32,955 bases of DNA from UBA920 sp964424635 (GCA_964424635.1 CAYRJC010000004.1:1-32955); one strand, 5' to 3'; shown: positions 21,788 to 30,340, counted from the stretch's first letter. Numbers and translations: made by a program. Notes: generated by a model not told the origin, from the letters alone.

Positions 21788-22387
21788 TTAACTAGCAAAA
21801 GCAGAAATTGACTCCCGGTTCATATAATCCAAAGCTTTTTGACAAAGCATTTGGTAAGGTTCGTCCCCTGCATTTACTGATGAAGAAAAGGGTTCTTTTC
21901 TTCTTTGGATACTTCCAAATCCTTTTATTAATATATGGAAAAGCTGAGAACCTAAGATTTCTTTAAAAGATTTGTTACGAAGAAATTCTTTTACGAAATT
22001 TTCCGCAACTGGCTGAGGCTTGAATCTAGTATCATAAATAGCTTCTAGTTGAGAAACAAACCCAACGTTGAAAGATGTAGAATTTATAAATTCAACAATC
22101 TCATCAACGGGAAGCAAATAACGTTTCTTAACCATAAAAGTCACTCCATTAATTCTTCGCTCTTCGTCTTCATCCCCGCAAAAACACAATACCTTCCGAC
22201 CATCATTAAGCACTGTAATCACTACAGCACCTACTAATATCTTCTCGAGAAAAGCACAAGACTGTTGACTATTCTGAGAATCCTCGACCTTTTTATATAA
22301 CTCAGAGTTCATCTTCTCCACAGCACTATAAGCAGCTTCTATTCCACAAAAAAATTCCGGTTTTAATACAACTTTTGCAAATTTCAT
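21788..22387 (-). CDS. hypothetical protein, 199 aa
   Basis: AGGAGG stands 6 nt before the ATG at 22387. The product is soluble with no signal peptide and has five cysteines, two of them in VLCFCGDED next to a short beta-type segment (ILVGAVVITVLNDGRKVL). The rest is mixed helix. No family recognised. A TTGACG at 22440-22445 with a weak TAATTT 17 nt on (22417-22422) may be its promoter. It converges on the ABC gene and diverges from the protease gene at 22509. Confidence 0.75.
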   Translation of the reverse strand: MKFAKVVLKPEFFCGIEAAYSAVEKMNSELYKKVEDSQNSQQSCAFLEKILVGAVVITVLNDGRKVLCFCGDEDEERRINGVTFMVKKRYLLPVDEIVEFINSTSFNVGFVSQLEAIYDTRFKPQPVAENFVKEFLRNKSFKEILGSQLFHILIKGFGSIQRRKEPFSSSVNAGDEPYQMLCQKALDYMNRESISAFAS

Positions 22388-22456
22388 ATTTCCTCCTAAG
22401 TCTATAATTTTGTTTAAAATTACACCAAATCATAGCCATCGTCAAATTAAATTAGG

Positions 22457-22485
22457 TTTACAAAATAAAAAAACGCAAGTAATAT
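22457..22485 (+). promoter_or_regulatory. promoter of the 22509 protease gene
   Basis: TTTACA (22457-22462), 17-nt spacer, TAATAT (22480-22485), then a very short leader holding GGAGGA before the ATG. Confidence 0.65.
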
Positions 22486-22508
22486 AAAAATAAAAATGGA
22501 GGAAAATT

Positions 22509-23189
22509 ATGACAATATTGGAAAAATTCTACTATATTTTGATTGGTATGCTTTTTGCAGCAGCAATATTTGCCTTAGGTAAAAAATATGAGGAAACATA
22601 CCATCCTGTTGTAAAAGAAGAAAACATCAAACCATGGTTCGAAATTTCTAAACAAATTTCTGACAAACTGAAGTCTCAATATGTCGAAGTTGGCACAAAA
22701 GACTCTTCCGGTTCTGGATGTCAAATCAAGCCTGGCTTTTATATAACTGCTTTACATGTGGTTTCTAGCGCAATACTAGACGAAGAAACAATTTCGGTTA
22801 ATAATCAAAAGGCGCAAGTGGTATGGAAAAGTAAAACAGAAGAAGACTATGTTATTCTGACAACCTATGCAGAATTTGATAAAAAAAGAGTAGAACTTCC
22901 TAATTTCAATAATTTTGGAGACAACACTAACATAATAATTGTTGGCAGTCCTGGCGACCAACAAAAATTGGTCCAACCTGGAAAAATCATCAGAAGTGTT
23001 CTTGGTGAAGATAATAAATCAAAACAGTATGCCAAGATAATTTCTGCCCAATATGTAGACTTCGGTCTATCTGGAGGATGTGTATACTCTGAAGATGGTG
23101 AGAATCTTTTGGGAATCTTAACTAACCAGTATTCCAACCCTGGATCGACCATAGGACAAATTACTATTGTCAGTAGACCAAATGAATAA
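22509..23189 (+). CDS. membrane-anchored trypsin-like serine protease
   Basis: The 226-aa product has one N-terminal membrane helix (YYILIGMLFAAAIFALG) and a trypsin/DegS-like domain with a complete catalytic triad: H83 in ITALHVV, D113 in EEDYVIL and S188 in GLSGG. There is no PDZ domain, so it is simpler than HtrA/DegS. A role in cutting or checking surface proteins is inference. The ATG follows GGAGGA closely. The gene is monocistronic with its own terminator. Its small size for a chymotrypsin fold suggests a compact version. Confidence 0.88.
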   Translation: MTILEKFYYILIGMLFAAAIFALGKKYEETYHPVVKEENIKPWFEISKQISDKLKSQYVEVGTKDSSGSGCQIKPGFYITALHVVSSAILDEETISVNNQKAQVVWKSKTEEDYVILTTYAEFDKKRVELPNFNNFGDNTNIIIVGSPGDQQKLVQPGKIIRSVLGEDNKSKQYAKIISAQYVDFGLSGGCVYSEDGENLLGILTNQYSNPGSTIGQITIVSRPNE

Positions 23190-23193
23190 ATGT

Positions 23194-23222
23194 AATCCCG
23201 CATAAAATATGCGGGATTTTTT
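23194..23222 (+). terminator. terminator of the 22509 protease gene
   Basis: A perfect 11-bp stem (AATCCCGCATA/TATGCGGGATT) with a 3-nt loop, then TTTTTTA. It abuts the stop codon of the convergent 23221 gene. Confidence 0.9.
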
Positions 23223-23745
23223 ACTTCTTTTGCTTTTTCAAATTTTGAATTTCTTCTATAATTTTTTGAACATGACTTTGAAGTTCGTTCAATGATTTCA
23301 TTGTAGCGGCATCATGAAGATCATCCTCAATCTCATCTTTTTCAATTTCCTCTACGTCTTCTTGTAACTCATCAATATCCTTTTCAATCCCTTCTACATC
23401 CTCTTGCATCTCTTCTACATCTTCGGCAATTTCTTCGATGTCTTTTTCGATACCCTCTACATCTTCGGCAATTTCTTCGATGTCTTCTTCTACATCTGCC
23501 AAGCTTTTAGTATTTTTATTTACTGACATCTGAATAAATAGAGCCAAATAAATTGCTTCCAAAGAAACGGCAGTAGTTAATACAAGTAAAACTGTATTTA
23601 AATCAACCCCAAAAATCACAAACCCAAAAGCTGCTGCAAAAAAAATAGTATGCAGTACAATAGAAAATGGTGAACCAACCCAGTGAGTAAATCGTTCGGT
23701 AGTACTCTCTGTATTATTAGATAATTTTTTATGCTTCTGGGCCAT
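23221..23745 (-). CDS. membrane protein with long acidic heptad-repeat coiled coil
   Basis: The 174-aa product has two membrane helices (SIVLHTIFFAAAFGFVIFG and VLLVLTTAVSLEAIYLALFI), reminiscent of the low-affinity iron permease family (PF04120) or a DUF1003-like protein; I am not sure which. The C-terminal half is an almost perfect run of heptads of the type E-D-(V/I)-E-x-I-x (for example EDVEGIEKDIEEIAEDVEEM), and the DNA shows the matching repeats. It should form a long acidic coiled coil on the cytoplasmic side. The start lacks a ribosome site. A hairpin lies at the predicted transcript start upstream. Confidence 0.82.
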   Translation of the reverse strand: MAQKHKKLSNNTESTTERFTHWVGSPFSIVLHTIFFAAAFGFVIFGVDLNTVLLVLTTAVSLEAIYLALFIQMSVNKNTKSLADVEEDIEEIAEDVEGIEKDIEEIAEDVEEMQEDVEGIEKDIDELQEDVEEIEKDEIEDDLHDAATMKSLNELQSHVQKIIEEIQNLKKQKK

Positions 23746-23804
23746 TACTATTTACTTGATTTAATATGAAAAAATTTGGAAATAAAAAAATACATTGCTC
23801 ACCA

Positions 23805-23855
23805 AGCAAGTATCACTTGCTATTAATTATAGCACTTATAAATATATTACGCCAA
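23805..23855 (-). promoter_or_regulatory. promoter of the 23745 gene with inverted repeat at +1
   Basis: TTGGCG (23850-23855), 18-nt spacer, TATAAT (23826-23831). The start near 23819 coincides with the perfect repeat AGCAAGT-ATC-ACTTGCT (23805-23821): an operator or a stem-loop at the mRNA 5' end. Confidence 0.55.
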
Positions 23856-23856
23856 A

Positions 23857-23880
23857 ATAAAAAAGCACTGTAATAGTGCT
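23857..23880 (-). terminator. terminator of the 23950 gene
   Basis: Minus-strand AAGCACT/AGTGCTT stem with 5-nt loop followed by TTTTATTTTGG, about 70 nt after the stop codon at 23950. Confidence 0.7.
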
Positions 23881-23949
23881 TATATTTCATAAAATACTCG
23901 AACATAAAATAAAAATCCAACTATTCTACATATAAGGATGTGATTAAAA

Positions 23950-24363
23950 TTATCTATTAGAACCCTCCTCTGATAAAAATTTATCAGCCGCTAAATGAGA
24001 CTCAAAAATTTCATCACAAAAATTTTTGAATTCTGAATCAAAGCTGGAATGAGAGTAATTATAACAAAGTGTTGGAAGTTGAGGAAAACTAGCTACAGCC
24101 TTAGCTACAGATTTACGCCCTATTAACTCCGTGCTATAAAACACGACTTTTTTATTGGGACCACTAGAATAATTAGGCAGTCCTGGTCTCTCTTCCTGAT
24201 CTTGCCTTGCCCACAATAAAGCTTCATCTAAAGTAAACTGTTCGGGATGAATATGCAAAGCAAACCACGGAAAACTACCGTTAATTAGATTTTCATAATC
24301 AAAAATGCTTGTGCCAGGTCTTACCAAAATTACACATTCATTTCCTACATGTTGCTCATTCAT
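23950..24363 (-). CDS. hypothetical cytosolic protein, 137 aa
   Basis: The start is set at the ATG at 24363, behind AAGGAGGTGA, the best ribosome site in the window; the frame extends 14 codons further up over it. The product has no signal peptide or membrane segment, mixed composition, several aromatic and histidine residues (FPWFALHIHPEQF) and a C-terminal helix (FCDEIFESHLAADKFL). No family recognised. A TTGACA (24416-24421) with TAATTT 17 nt on (24393-24398) could be its promoter. It diverges from the FAD oxidase gene. Confidence 0.75.
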   Translation of the reverse strand: MNEQHVGNECVILVRPGTSIFDYENLINGSFPWFALHIHPEQFTLDEALLWARQDQEERPGLPNYSSGPNKKVVFYSTELIGRKSVAKAVASFPQLPTLCYNYSHSSFDSEFKNFCDEIFESHLAADKFLSEEGSNR

Positions 24364-24444
24364 AAAATATTTCACCTCCTTTTGTACACCATAAATTATC
24401 ATCATTAAAAACTAATGTCAAACCTCAAAAATTATCACATATTA

Positions 24445-24483
24445 TTAGCTAATTATTTACTTAGCTAATATTACTGATATAAT
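24445..24483 (+). promoter_or_regulatory. leaderless promoter of the FAD oxidase gene with two TTAGCTAA palindromes
   Basis: TATAAT (24478-24483) ends 6 nt before the ATG at 24490; TTTACT (24456-24461) is a fair -35 with a 16-nt spacer. The palindrome TTAGCTAA occurs at 24445-24452 and 24461-24468, 16 bp apart, flanking the -35. Confidence 0.6.
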
Positions 24484-24489
24484 GTATTT

Positions 24490-26127
24490 ATGGATTTAGG
24501 TATTCTGAAACAAAAATTCAAAGGCAAAATTACAACAGATGAGGCAGATTTAGAAAAATATTCTCGCGATGCGAGTATTTTCGAAATTCACCCAAAACTT
24601 ATAGTAGAACCTGAGGATGTGCAAGATATAAAAAATCTCGTTGAATTTGTAGCAAAAGAAAAACCCAACTCTCCTGATTTATCACTGACAGCAAGAGCGG
24701 GCGGTACCGACATGACTGGAGGCAGCATCAATGATTCTATTATTATTGATGTAGCAGCTAATTTAAATGCAATCTCTAATTTAACAAATGAGTCTGTAGA
24801 AACTGGTTCAGGTGTAAAATTCGCCGACCTAGAACCAAAGTTAGTTGCAAAAAATGTTATCATGCCAGCTTATCCAGTTTCTAAAGCATGGTGTGCAGTT
24901 GGAGGAATGGTAGGAAATAATTCTGGAGGGGAAAAAACTTTTAAATATGGACAGGTTAAAGACTATGTAGAAGAATTAGATGTAGTTTTAAAAGATGGGA
25001 ATTTATATAAAATTAAGCCCCTAAATGAATCCGAGTTAAAAAATAAAATTGCTCAATCTAATTTTGAGGGCGAGGTATACAAAAAAATATACGATCTTAT
25101 TCAAAATAATTATCGAGCAATCCAAGAAGCCAAACCTACTACTTCTAAAAATTCTTCTGGATATTATTTATGGGATGTTTGGGATGGAAAAACTTTTGAT
25201 TTAACTAAATTATTTGTTGGATCCCAAGGCACATTAGGAATTGTAACTAAAATTAAATGGAAGCTAGTTCCATTAGAACGCGGACGTCAACTAGTAGTTT
25301 TCTACCTTCATGATCTCAAATTACTTGGAGAAATAATTAACCACATTAACGAGCTTGGACCAGAAAGTTTTGAAATATTTGATGATCAAACTTTTAGACT
25401 AGCAATTAAATACTGGCCAGAGATAATTCAAAGAATGCGCGGGACTTGGTGGAAATTACTTAAAGAATTTATCCCCGATTTATGGCTTTGGATTAAAGGA
25501 GATTTACCAAAGTTAGTTCTCTTAGCAGAATTTACAGCGGATACACAAGAAGAAGCTGACCAGCAAGCCAAAATGGCAGCTCATAATATAGAACAACATT
25601 TCAATCTCACGGCACATTTAAGCAAAAACTTCGAGGAGTCTCAAAAATATTGGACTATTCGCCGAGAAAGCTACAACTTGCTAAGAAAACATAATGCTCG
25701 CAAAATCAGCGCTCCATTTATAGAAGACATCGTAGTTCATCCTGACCAATTACCAAGCTTTATTCCCGAATTAAATAAAATTATTGCTAAATATCCGGAC
25801 TTTATTTATACACTAGCTGGTCATGCGGGTGATGCTAATTTTCACATAGTTCCGTTAGTAGATTTATCAATTCCAGAGCACCGTAAACAGCTAGTATGGA
25901 TGAGTAATGAAGTCTTTGATCTAGTTCTCAAATACAAGGGCTCAATGACTGGTGAACATAATGATGGCTTAGTACGTGGCCCATTTTTGGAACATATGTT
26001 CGGTTCAAAAATATTTGGATTATTTAAGGAAGTCAAAAATATTTTTGATCCTCAAAATATTTTTAATCCACACAAAAAAACTGATGCGGACATGAGTTAT
26101 TATACAGACCACATTAGAAACCACTAA
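24490..26127 (+). CDS. FAD-linked oxidase, GlcD / D-lactate dehydrogenase-like
   Basis: Oxidises a 2-hydroxyacid (lactate, glycolate or similar) through FAD. The 545-aa protein has the PCMH FAD-binding domain with TARAGGTDMTGGSI and GGMVGNNSGGEKTFKYG, and the FAD-oxidase C-terminal domain with AGHAGDANFHI, TGEHNDGLVRG and FDPQNIFNPHK. No C-terminal iron-sulfur domain is fused. The electron acceptor is unknown. It is monocistronic, leaderless, and ends at a strong terminator. Together with the dehydrogenase at 4712 it suggests hydroxyacid metabolism, though the two genes are far apart. Confidence 0.94.
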   Translation: MDLGILKQKFKGKITTDEADLEKYSRDASIFEIHPKLIVEPEDVQDIKNLVEFVAKEKPNSPDLSLTARAGGTDMTGGSINDSIIIDVAANLNAISNLTNESVETGSGVKFADLEPKLVAKNVIMPAYPVSKAWCAVGGMVGNNSGGEKTFKYGQVKDYVEELDVVLKDGNLYKIKPLNESELKNKIAQSNFEGEVYKKIYDLIQNNYRAIQEAKPTTSKNSSGYYLWDVWDGKTFDLTKLFVGSQGTLGIVTKIKWKLVPLERGRQLVVFYLHDLKLLGEIINHINELGPESFEIFDDQTFRLAIKYWPEIIQRMRGTWWKLLKEFIPDLWLWIKGDLPKLVLLAEFTADTQEEADQQAKMAAHNIEQHFNLTAHLSKNFEESQKYWTIRRESYNLLRKHNARKISAPFIEDIVVHPDQLPSFIPELNKIIAKYPDFIYTLAGHAGDANFHIVPLVDLSIPEHRKQLVWMSNEVFDLVLKYKGSMTGEHNDGLVRGPFLEHMFGSKIFGLFKEVKNIFDPQNIFNPHKKTDADMSYYTDHIRNH

Positions 26128-26157
26128 AAAACCAACTACTTACTAGTTGGTTTTTAT
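26126..26157 (+). terminator. terminator between the FAD oxidase and LytM genes
   Basis: AACCAACTA pairs with TAGTTGGTT around a 5-nt loop, with T tracts on both strands, so it can end both convergent genes. Confidence 0.88.
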
Positions 26158-26179
26158 TTGAGAGTCTTAACTTGTTAAA

Positions 26180-27721
26180 CTAAAAGGCAACTTTTTTCAA
26201 AGCAGTTTGCCGGCCACCACTAGAAGCAATAAACAACTCACTTCCTACAATAGCTACATCACTACCACCTGTCCATAACGAATCAAAACCAGTGTAAGAA
26301 TTTTTTAATACTGTACCATCTAATTTAAAAACTTTCGTATTACTTGAAGAGTTACTAGCAGGGCTGGTAATTACTTCGAAACTGCCATTATTCTGAATAA
26401 AGTTTCCGCTATCAATCCTCACTCCGCCCGTAAAGCTTGCCGGATAAGCCATGAATTGATTTACAACAATTCCTTTAGAATTATAAACTTTTATGTGTGG
26501 GCCGCCGCCAGCTAATGGCGAAGTAACAAAACCGCCCGGATAAACTCCTGATGGTGCAAAAGCAGCTACATCTACCCCACCGTTAAACTTTGGACTATAA
26601 GCCATTAATTCAGTTTTGACCTTACCTAATTTATCAAACACCCTAACGTGCGGGCCGCCGCCACTGCTTGGACCAGTAATAATCTCCGCCTTACCATCTC
26701 CATCTATATCACTACTAGCAACGTGTACTCCGCCCCGAAAATTGGAACTATAAGCCATAAACTCCGACACCAAAATTCCGTCCGGTTTGAAAACTTTAAT
26801 ATGCGGGCCGCCGCCTGGCCCAGCTGCTGTTATAATTTCTACTTTACCATCGCCGTCTACATCACCACTAGTTACATCGACTCCTCCACTAAAACTATCG
26901 CCATATGCAAAAAATTCCTTAAGTTGCGAACCATTACTATCAAAAATCTTTACATTAGACTTACCATTCCCACCAAAACTTACCCCTGTTATAAATTCCG
27001 CATCTGAGTCAGAATCAAAATTTCCACTACTAAGATTAGCTCCACCAGTAAATTGAGAATCATAAGGAATTATTTCTGATGGAGTTGTAGGAATAGGAAT
27101 TGGTACGGGAATTGGATTTGGTTGAGGTATTGGAGCTGGATTTGTTGTGGAAGGATTAGAATTCACAACTGGCTGAGATAAAACCGTTGCAGCCTGTAAA
27201 CTTAAATATGGATCAATAGCGCTGTCAGTAATAGGATCCCTAATTTCAAAATGTAAATGAGGGAGAGTTGTTTCTGCGTTACCACTATCCCCCAAGAACG
27301 CAATAACCTGACCCTTAACAACCTTACTACCCAACTGAATACCAGTTGCAAAAGCATTATTATAACCACCTTGACCATCGTCAGTACCTGGAGTGTCATT
27401 ATTAATATGAAGATAATTATATTTATAACCTTCGCTATCAACAATTGTTAAGCTCCATCCCCAGGTTGCTTCATTAACAGTTATAAAATTTATAGTTCCA
27501 TCTACAGCAGCTAATAATGGACGCATTTTTTCTGCCATTAAATCATTACCTTCATGAGTACGACCACCTACCCGAGCATCTCCAAAATCATCTGTATAAG
27601 TAGCGCCGTTCAAAACCGGAAAAGTAATACTTCTGGTAATAGCAGCAAAAGCAGGACGAGGGAGCCCTGCAGAAATAATAGTAAAAATTAAAATCAGTAA
27701 AAATATTTGTTTAAATTTCAT
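26180..27721 (-). CDS. secreted LytM (M23) peptidase domain fused to a beta-propeller, first copy
   Basis: A 513-aa exported protein: signal peptide (MKFKQIFLLILIFTIISAG), then an M23 domain with zinc ligands H56 and D60 (HEGND) and H157 (PHLHFEI), which in active members cuts peptidoglycan cross-bridges. A Pro-rich linker (residues about 190-220) leads to about six FG-GAP/VCBS-type blades of 45-50 residues with calcium-type loops (DVDGDGKVEI) and the recurring GGGPHIKVF. The propeller probably binds a surface ligand. It is a paralogue of the next gene, 30 nt upstream in transcription order. A TAAAAT lies 6 nt before the ATG in that short gap, so it has its own leaderless promoter. Confidence 0.92.
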   Translation of the reverse strand: MKFKQIFLLILIFTIISAGLPRPAFAAITRSITFPVLNGATYTDDFGDARVGGRTHEGNDLMAEKMRPLLAAVDGTINFITVNEATWGWSLTIVDSEGYKYNYLHINNDTPGTDDGQGGYNNAFATGIQLGSKVVKGQVIAFLGDSGNAETTLPHLHFEIRDPITDSAIDPYLSLQAATVLSQPVVNSNPSTTNPAPIPQPNPIPVPIPIPTTPSEIIPYDSQFTGGANLSSGNFDSDSDAEFITGVSFGGNGKSNVKIFDSNGSQLKEFFAYGDSFSGGVDVTSGDVDGDGKVEIITAAGPGGGPHIKVFKPDGILVSEFMAYSSNFRGGVHVASSDIDGDGKAEIITGPSSGGGPHVRVFDKLGKVKTELMAYSPKFNGGVDVAAFAPSGVYPGGFVTSPLAGGGPHIKVYNSKGIVVNQFMAYPASFTGGVRIDSGNFIQNNGSFEVITSPASNSSSNTKVFKLDGTVLKNSYTGFDSLWTGGSDVAIVGSELFIASSGGRQTALKKVAF

Positions 27722-27727
27722 ACATAT

Positions 27728-27733
27728 ATTTTA
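27728..27733 (-). promoter_or_regulatory. -10 element for the 27721 LytM gene
   Basis: TAAAAT in the 30-nt gap between the two LytM genes, exactly 6 nt before the ATG, with no Shine-Dalgarno. The -35 is weak. Confidence 0.5.
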
Positions 27734-27751
27734 CCACGAACAATATTTATT

Positions 27752-29338
27752 TTAATTAGAGAAGTTAAAAAATGGAAACCCATTCCCAGAATTATTACTA
27801 GAGTTACTATTACCCGAATTGTTCCCAGAGTTATTACCAAAATTATTATTAGAAGAGCCGGAAGGATTAACCAGCCTGACACTAGCCCGACGGCCGCCAA
27901 TAGAACTCATTAATACCCGATTATCAATAAATGCTACATCGTACCCACCTCTCCACCAAGCTTCAAAGCCAGCTAAACTACTAGTCTGTAAGCTTCCATC
28001 ACTAATAGAAAAAGTTTTTAAATGTGGACCACCACCGGTTGCCGGAACCACTGCCAATCTTAAACCAGAATTATTCGAACCAAAATTACCAACACTAATT
28101 CTTGCTCCTAAGTTAAACATTCCATCATATGCAAAAAACTCTTTTACTACAAATACATTAGAATCAAATATTTTAATATGTGGGCCACCTCCAGCCTGAG
28201 GTGCGGTAACTATACCGGCAAAACCAGATCCAACTTTAGTAATTCCAGCTACATCAATTCCGCCATAAAACTTACTATCATAAGCCAAAAATTCTTTAAT
28301 TACTCCAAGATTAGATCCTGAAAATACTTTTACGTGCGGACCACCACCGGCTCCCGGACCTGTAATAATATCGGCGACACCATCATTATCCCAATCTGTT
28401 GAACTAATAAACACTCCTCCACGAAACCTACCATCATACGCCAAAAATTCTTTCAACAAAACACCGTCACTTTTAAATATCTTAATATGTGGGCCACCAC
28501 CACTTCCTGCTGCTGTTATAATTTCTACTTTACCATCTTTATCTATATCACCTGTAGCCACATCTACCCCGCCTCTAAAAGTATCACTGTAAGCATACCA
28601 AGCATTTTTTATAGTACCGTCTTTTTCCAAAACCTTTACCAAAGGACCACCTCCTTTAGCTGCTCCAGTAACTATTTCTAAATCAGAATCACTGTCTATA
28701 TTTCCAGTAGCAATATTTGTTCCTCCACCAAAATCACCATAAGGCAAAATTTCGTTTTGTTGAGCAGGGTAAGTAGTTACAGGAGTAATTATCTTTGTCG
28801 CATTTTGCAAACTTTGATAAGGACTAAAGGCTTCTCCACTTGGAGTTCTAATTTCAAAATGAAGATGAGCGGTTGTACCTTCAGCATTACCACTATCCCC
28901 CATATAGCCAATCAATTGTCCTTTAACAACCTTATTTCCAACCTCTATATCTGGAGCATACGCATTCATACCATCACCTTTACCATCATCAGTTCCGGAA
29001 TTATCATTATTCATGTGTAAATAATTATATCGATAACCTTCACTGTCCCTAATCGTAACACTGTATCCCCAATCTTTTTCTGGATAATTTACCAAAGATA
29101 TTGTTCCATCAACTGCCGCTACTAATGGCATTAATTTTTTACCCATAAGATCATTACCTTCGTGAGTATGACCAACTCTAGGATTACCAAAATCATCGTA
29201 ATAAGAGACTTTTCCAATCACAGGAAATATAATAGTTCGAACTGGGTTAAAATTTAATTGAGCCTGAACAAAATCGGGAAATCCTGCGAATATTGTAAAT
29301 AAAATTACTATAATACTAAATGTTTGTTTGAGTTTCAT
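27752..29338 (-). CDS. secreted LytM (M23) peptidase domain fused to a beta-propeller, second copy
   Basis: The start is set at the ATG at 29338 (MKLKQTFSIIVILFTIF), where a signal peptide begins; the frame runs 6 codons further to a TTG. The 528-aa product has M23 zinc ligands H59 and D63 (HEGND) and H160 (AHLHFE), a short linker instead of the Pro-rich one, about six FG-GAP-like blades with repeated GGGPH(I/V)K(I/V)F, and a C-terminal tail of Asn, Gly and Ser (NNSGNNSGNSNSSNNSG) ending FPFFNFSN. The tail is absent from the paralogue. Domain order and local sequence match throughout, so this is a tandem duplication followed by divergence. Confidence 0.92.
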   Translation of the reverse strand: MKLKQTFSIIVILFTIFAGFPDFVQAQLNFNPVRTIIFPVIGKVSYYDDFGNPRVGHTHEGNDLMGKKLMPLVAAVDGTISLVNYPEKDWGYSVTIRDSEGYRYNYLHMNNDNSGTDDGKGDGMNAYAPDIEVGNKVVKGQLIGYMGDSGNAEGTTAHLHFEIRTPSGEAFSPYQSLQNATKIITPVTTYPAQQNEILPYGDFGGGTNIATGNIDSDSDLEIVTGAAKGGGPLVKVLEKDGTIKNAWYAYSDTFRGGVDVATGDIDKDGKVEIITAAGSGGGPHIKIFKSDGVLLKEFLAYDGRFRGGVFISSTDWDNDGVADIITGPGAGGGPHVKVFSGSNLGVIKEFLAYDSKFYGGIDVAGITKVGSGFAGIVTAPQAGGGPHIKIFDSNVFVVKEFFAYDGMFNLGARISVGNFGSNNSGLRLAVVPATGGGPHLKTFSISDGSLQTSSLAGFEAWWRGGYDVAFIDNRVLMSSIGGRRASVRLVNPSGSSNNNFGNNSGNNSGNSNSSNNSGNGFPFFNFSN

Positions 29339-29499
29339 ATTTTTATAAATAATCAAAATGATAAATGGAGTTTTAATGAAAATTAAATCAAAATACAGTG
29401 ATTAAAAACTATGATTCCTTAATTATATCGCAATTTTATTAGAAAATGTTTCAGTATTCTAAATTAATTATTGATTATTACTTTTATCCTTAATAAAAA

Positions 29500-29532
29500 A
29501 TAAAAAACGATTTTATAAAATATAAAATCGTT
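29500..29532 (-). terminator. terminator of the diiron protein gene
   Basis: A perfect 12-bp AT-rich stem (AACGATTTTATA/TATAAAATCGTT) with a 3-nt loop, followed on the minus strand by TTTTATTTTTTATT. Confidence 0.8.
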
Positions 29533-29542
29533 ATTATCAAAA

Positions 29543-30340
29543 TTAACTTGGCTTTAGAGCCCGAATTGTATTCAGAACCCATTCTCTAATCTGAATCACC
29601 CCCTTTTCTTCATCAGTATCTTCTTTAAGGGGTTTATTTACTCCTTTCAAATAATTACCTAATCGATGAAAGAATCCATCTTCGGTTTCATCACTAAGCA
29701 ATAAACTCGCTAGATTAGAGCTGTCCCCATGACGAAAACCAATAGGTTTCCAATTCCGCTTTACCGCTATAAGAGTTAGCATTCTTCTCCATTTAGATTT
29801 TAAAAATTTTTCTGATTTCTTTTTATATACATTTAAATGTTTAACCTCTTCATCTTGAATCGCCTTGACTATCTTAACCAGAAGCGGATAATCTTTCATA
29901 ATATTCATTAACGCCCAATACCCTGCTGAGGTTGTAGCTTCATTAATCCCCCCAATCACTAAATAAGTAGGAAGGTAAATATACCACAGCGGCCACGACA
30001 GCAATACTGTCCAAATCATACCCCGATAATATTTGAAGCTCTGCTTGCGTTCGCTAACTGCCTTAGTTACATGCCCATGCTTTTCTAAATATAATTTTAG
30101 AACCTCACCATGTTTGGCTTCTTCCAGTTCCCATTTATCTATAAACTTCTTAAGACTAGGATATAGATAAGCAGGTGTAAGTCGTAATTGCGGCGCATAA
30201 GTTACCGGCACCAATGATTCAATCATCATAAAATAATCTAATACTTCTACTAAACCACCATTAAGATGATTATCTTTTTCAAATTCATTATTTTTTAATT
30301 GCTCTATTAATTCATCGACTGCGCTTTTTTTATTTTCCAT
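29543..30340 (-). CDS. ferritin-like diiron-carboxylate protein with hydrophobic middle
   Basis: The start is set at the ATG at 30340, behind AGGAGGAA; the frame extends 19 codons up without a site. The 265-aa product shows the full four-helix diiron pattern: E41, E74-x2-H77 (ELEEAKHGE), E134 (GINEATT) and E165-x2-H168 (DEEVKHL). The gaps resemble acyl-ACP desaturases. Between the pairs lies a long hydrophobic stretch (MIWTVLLSWPLWYIYLPTYL), so it may sit in or on the membrane. The reaction is unknown; lipid desaturation or hydroxylation, or oxygen or peroxide handling, are options. It is monocistronic with its own terminator. Confidence 0.78.
   Translation of the reverse strand: MENKKSAVDELIEQLKNNEFEKDNHLNGGLVEVLDYFMMIESLVPVTYAPQLRLTPAYLYPSLKKFIDKWELEEAKHGEVLKLYLEKHGHVTKAVSERKQSFKYYRGMIWTVLLSWPLWYIYLPTYLVIGGINEATTSAGYWALMNIMKDYPLLVKIVKAIQDEEVKHLNVYKKKSEKFLKSKWRRMLTLIAVKRNWKPIGFRHGDSSNLASLLLSDETEDGFFHRLGNYLKGVNKPLKEDTDEEKGVIQIREWVLNTIRALKPS

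Noticed and set aside
23380..23510. Non-coding satellite repeat
   Set aside because: The repeats are in frame and encode a regular heptad coiled coil.
26450..28660. Repeated GC-rich blocks (complement of GGGPHIKVF codons) as a mobile or recombination element
   Set aside because: They fall at the same place in each propeller blade of two paralogous proteins, so they reflect protein repeats.
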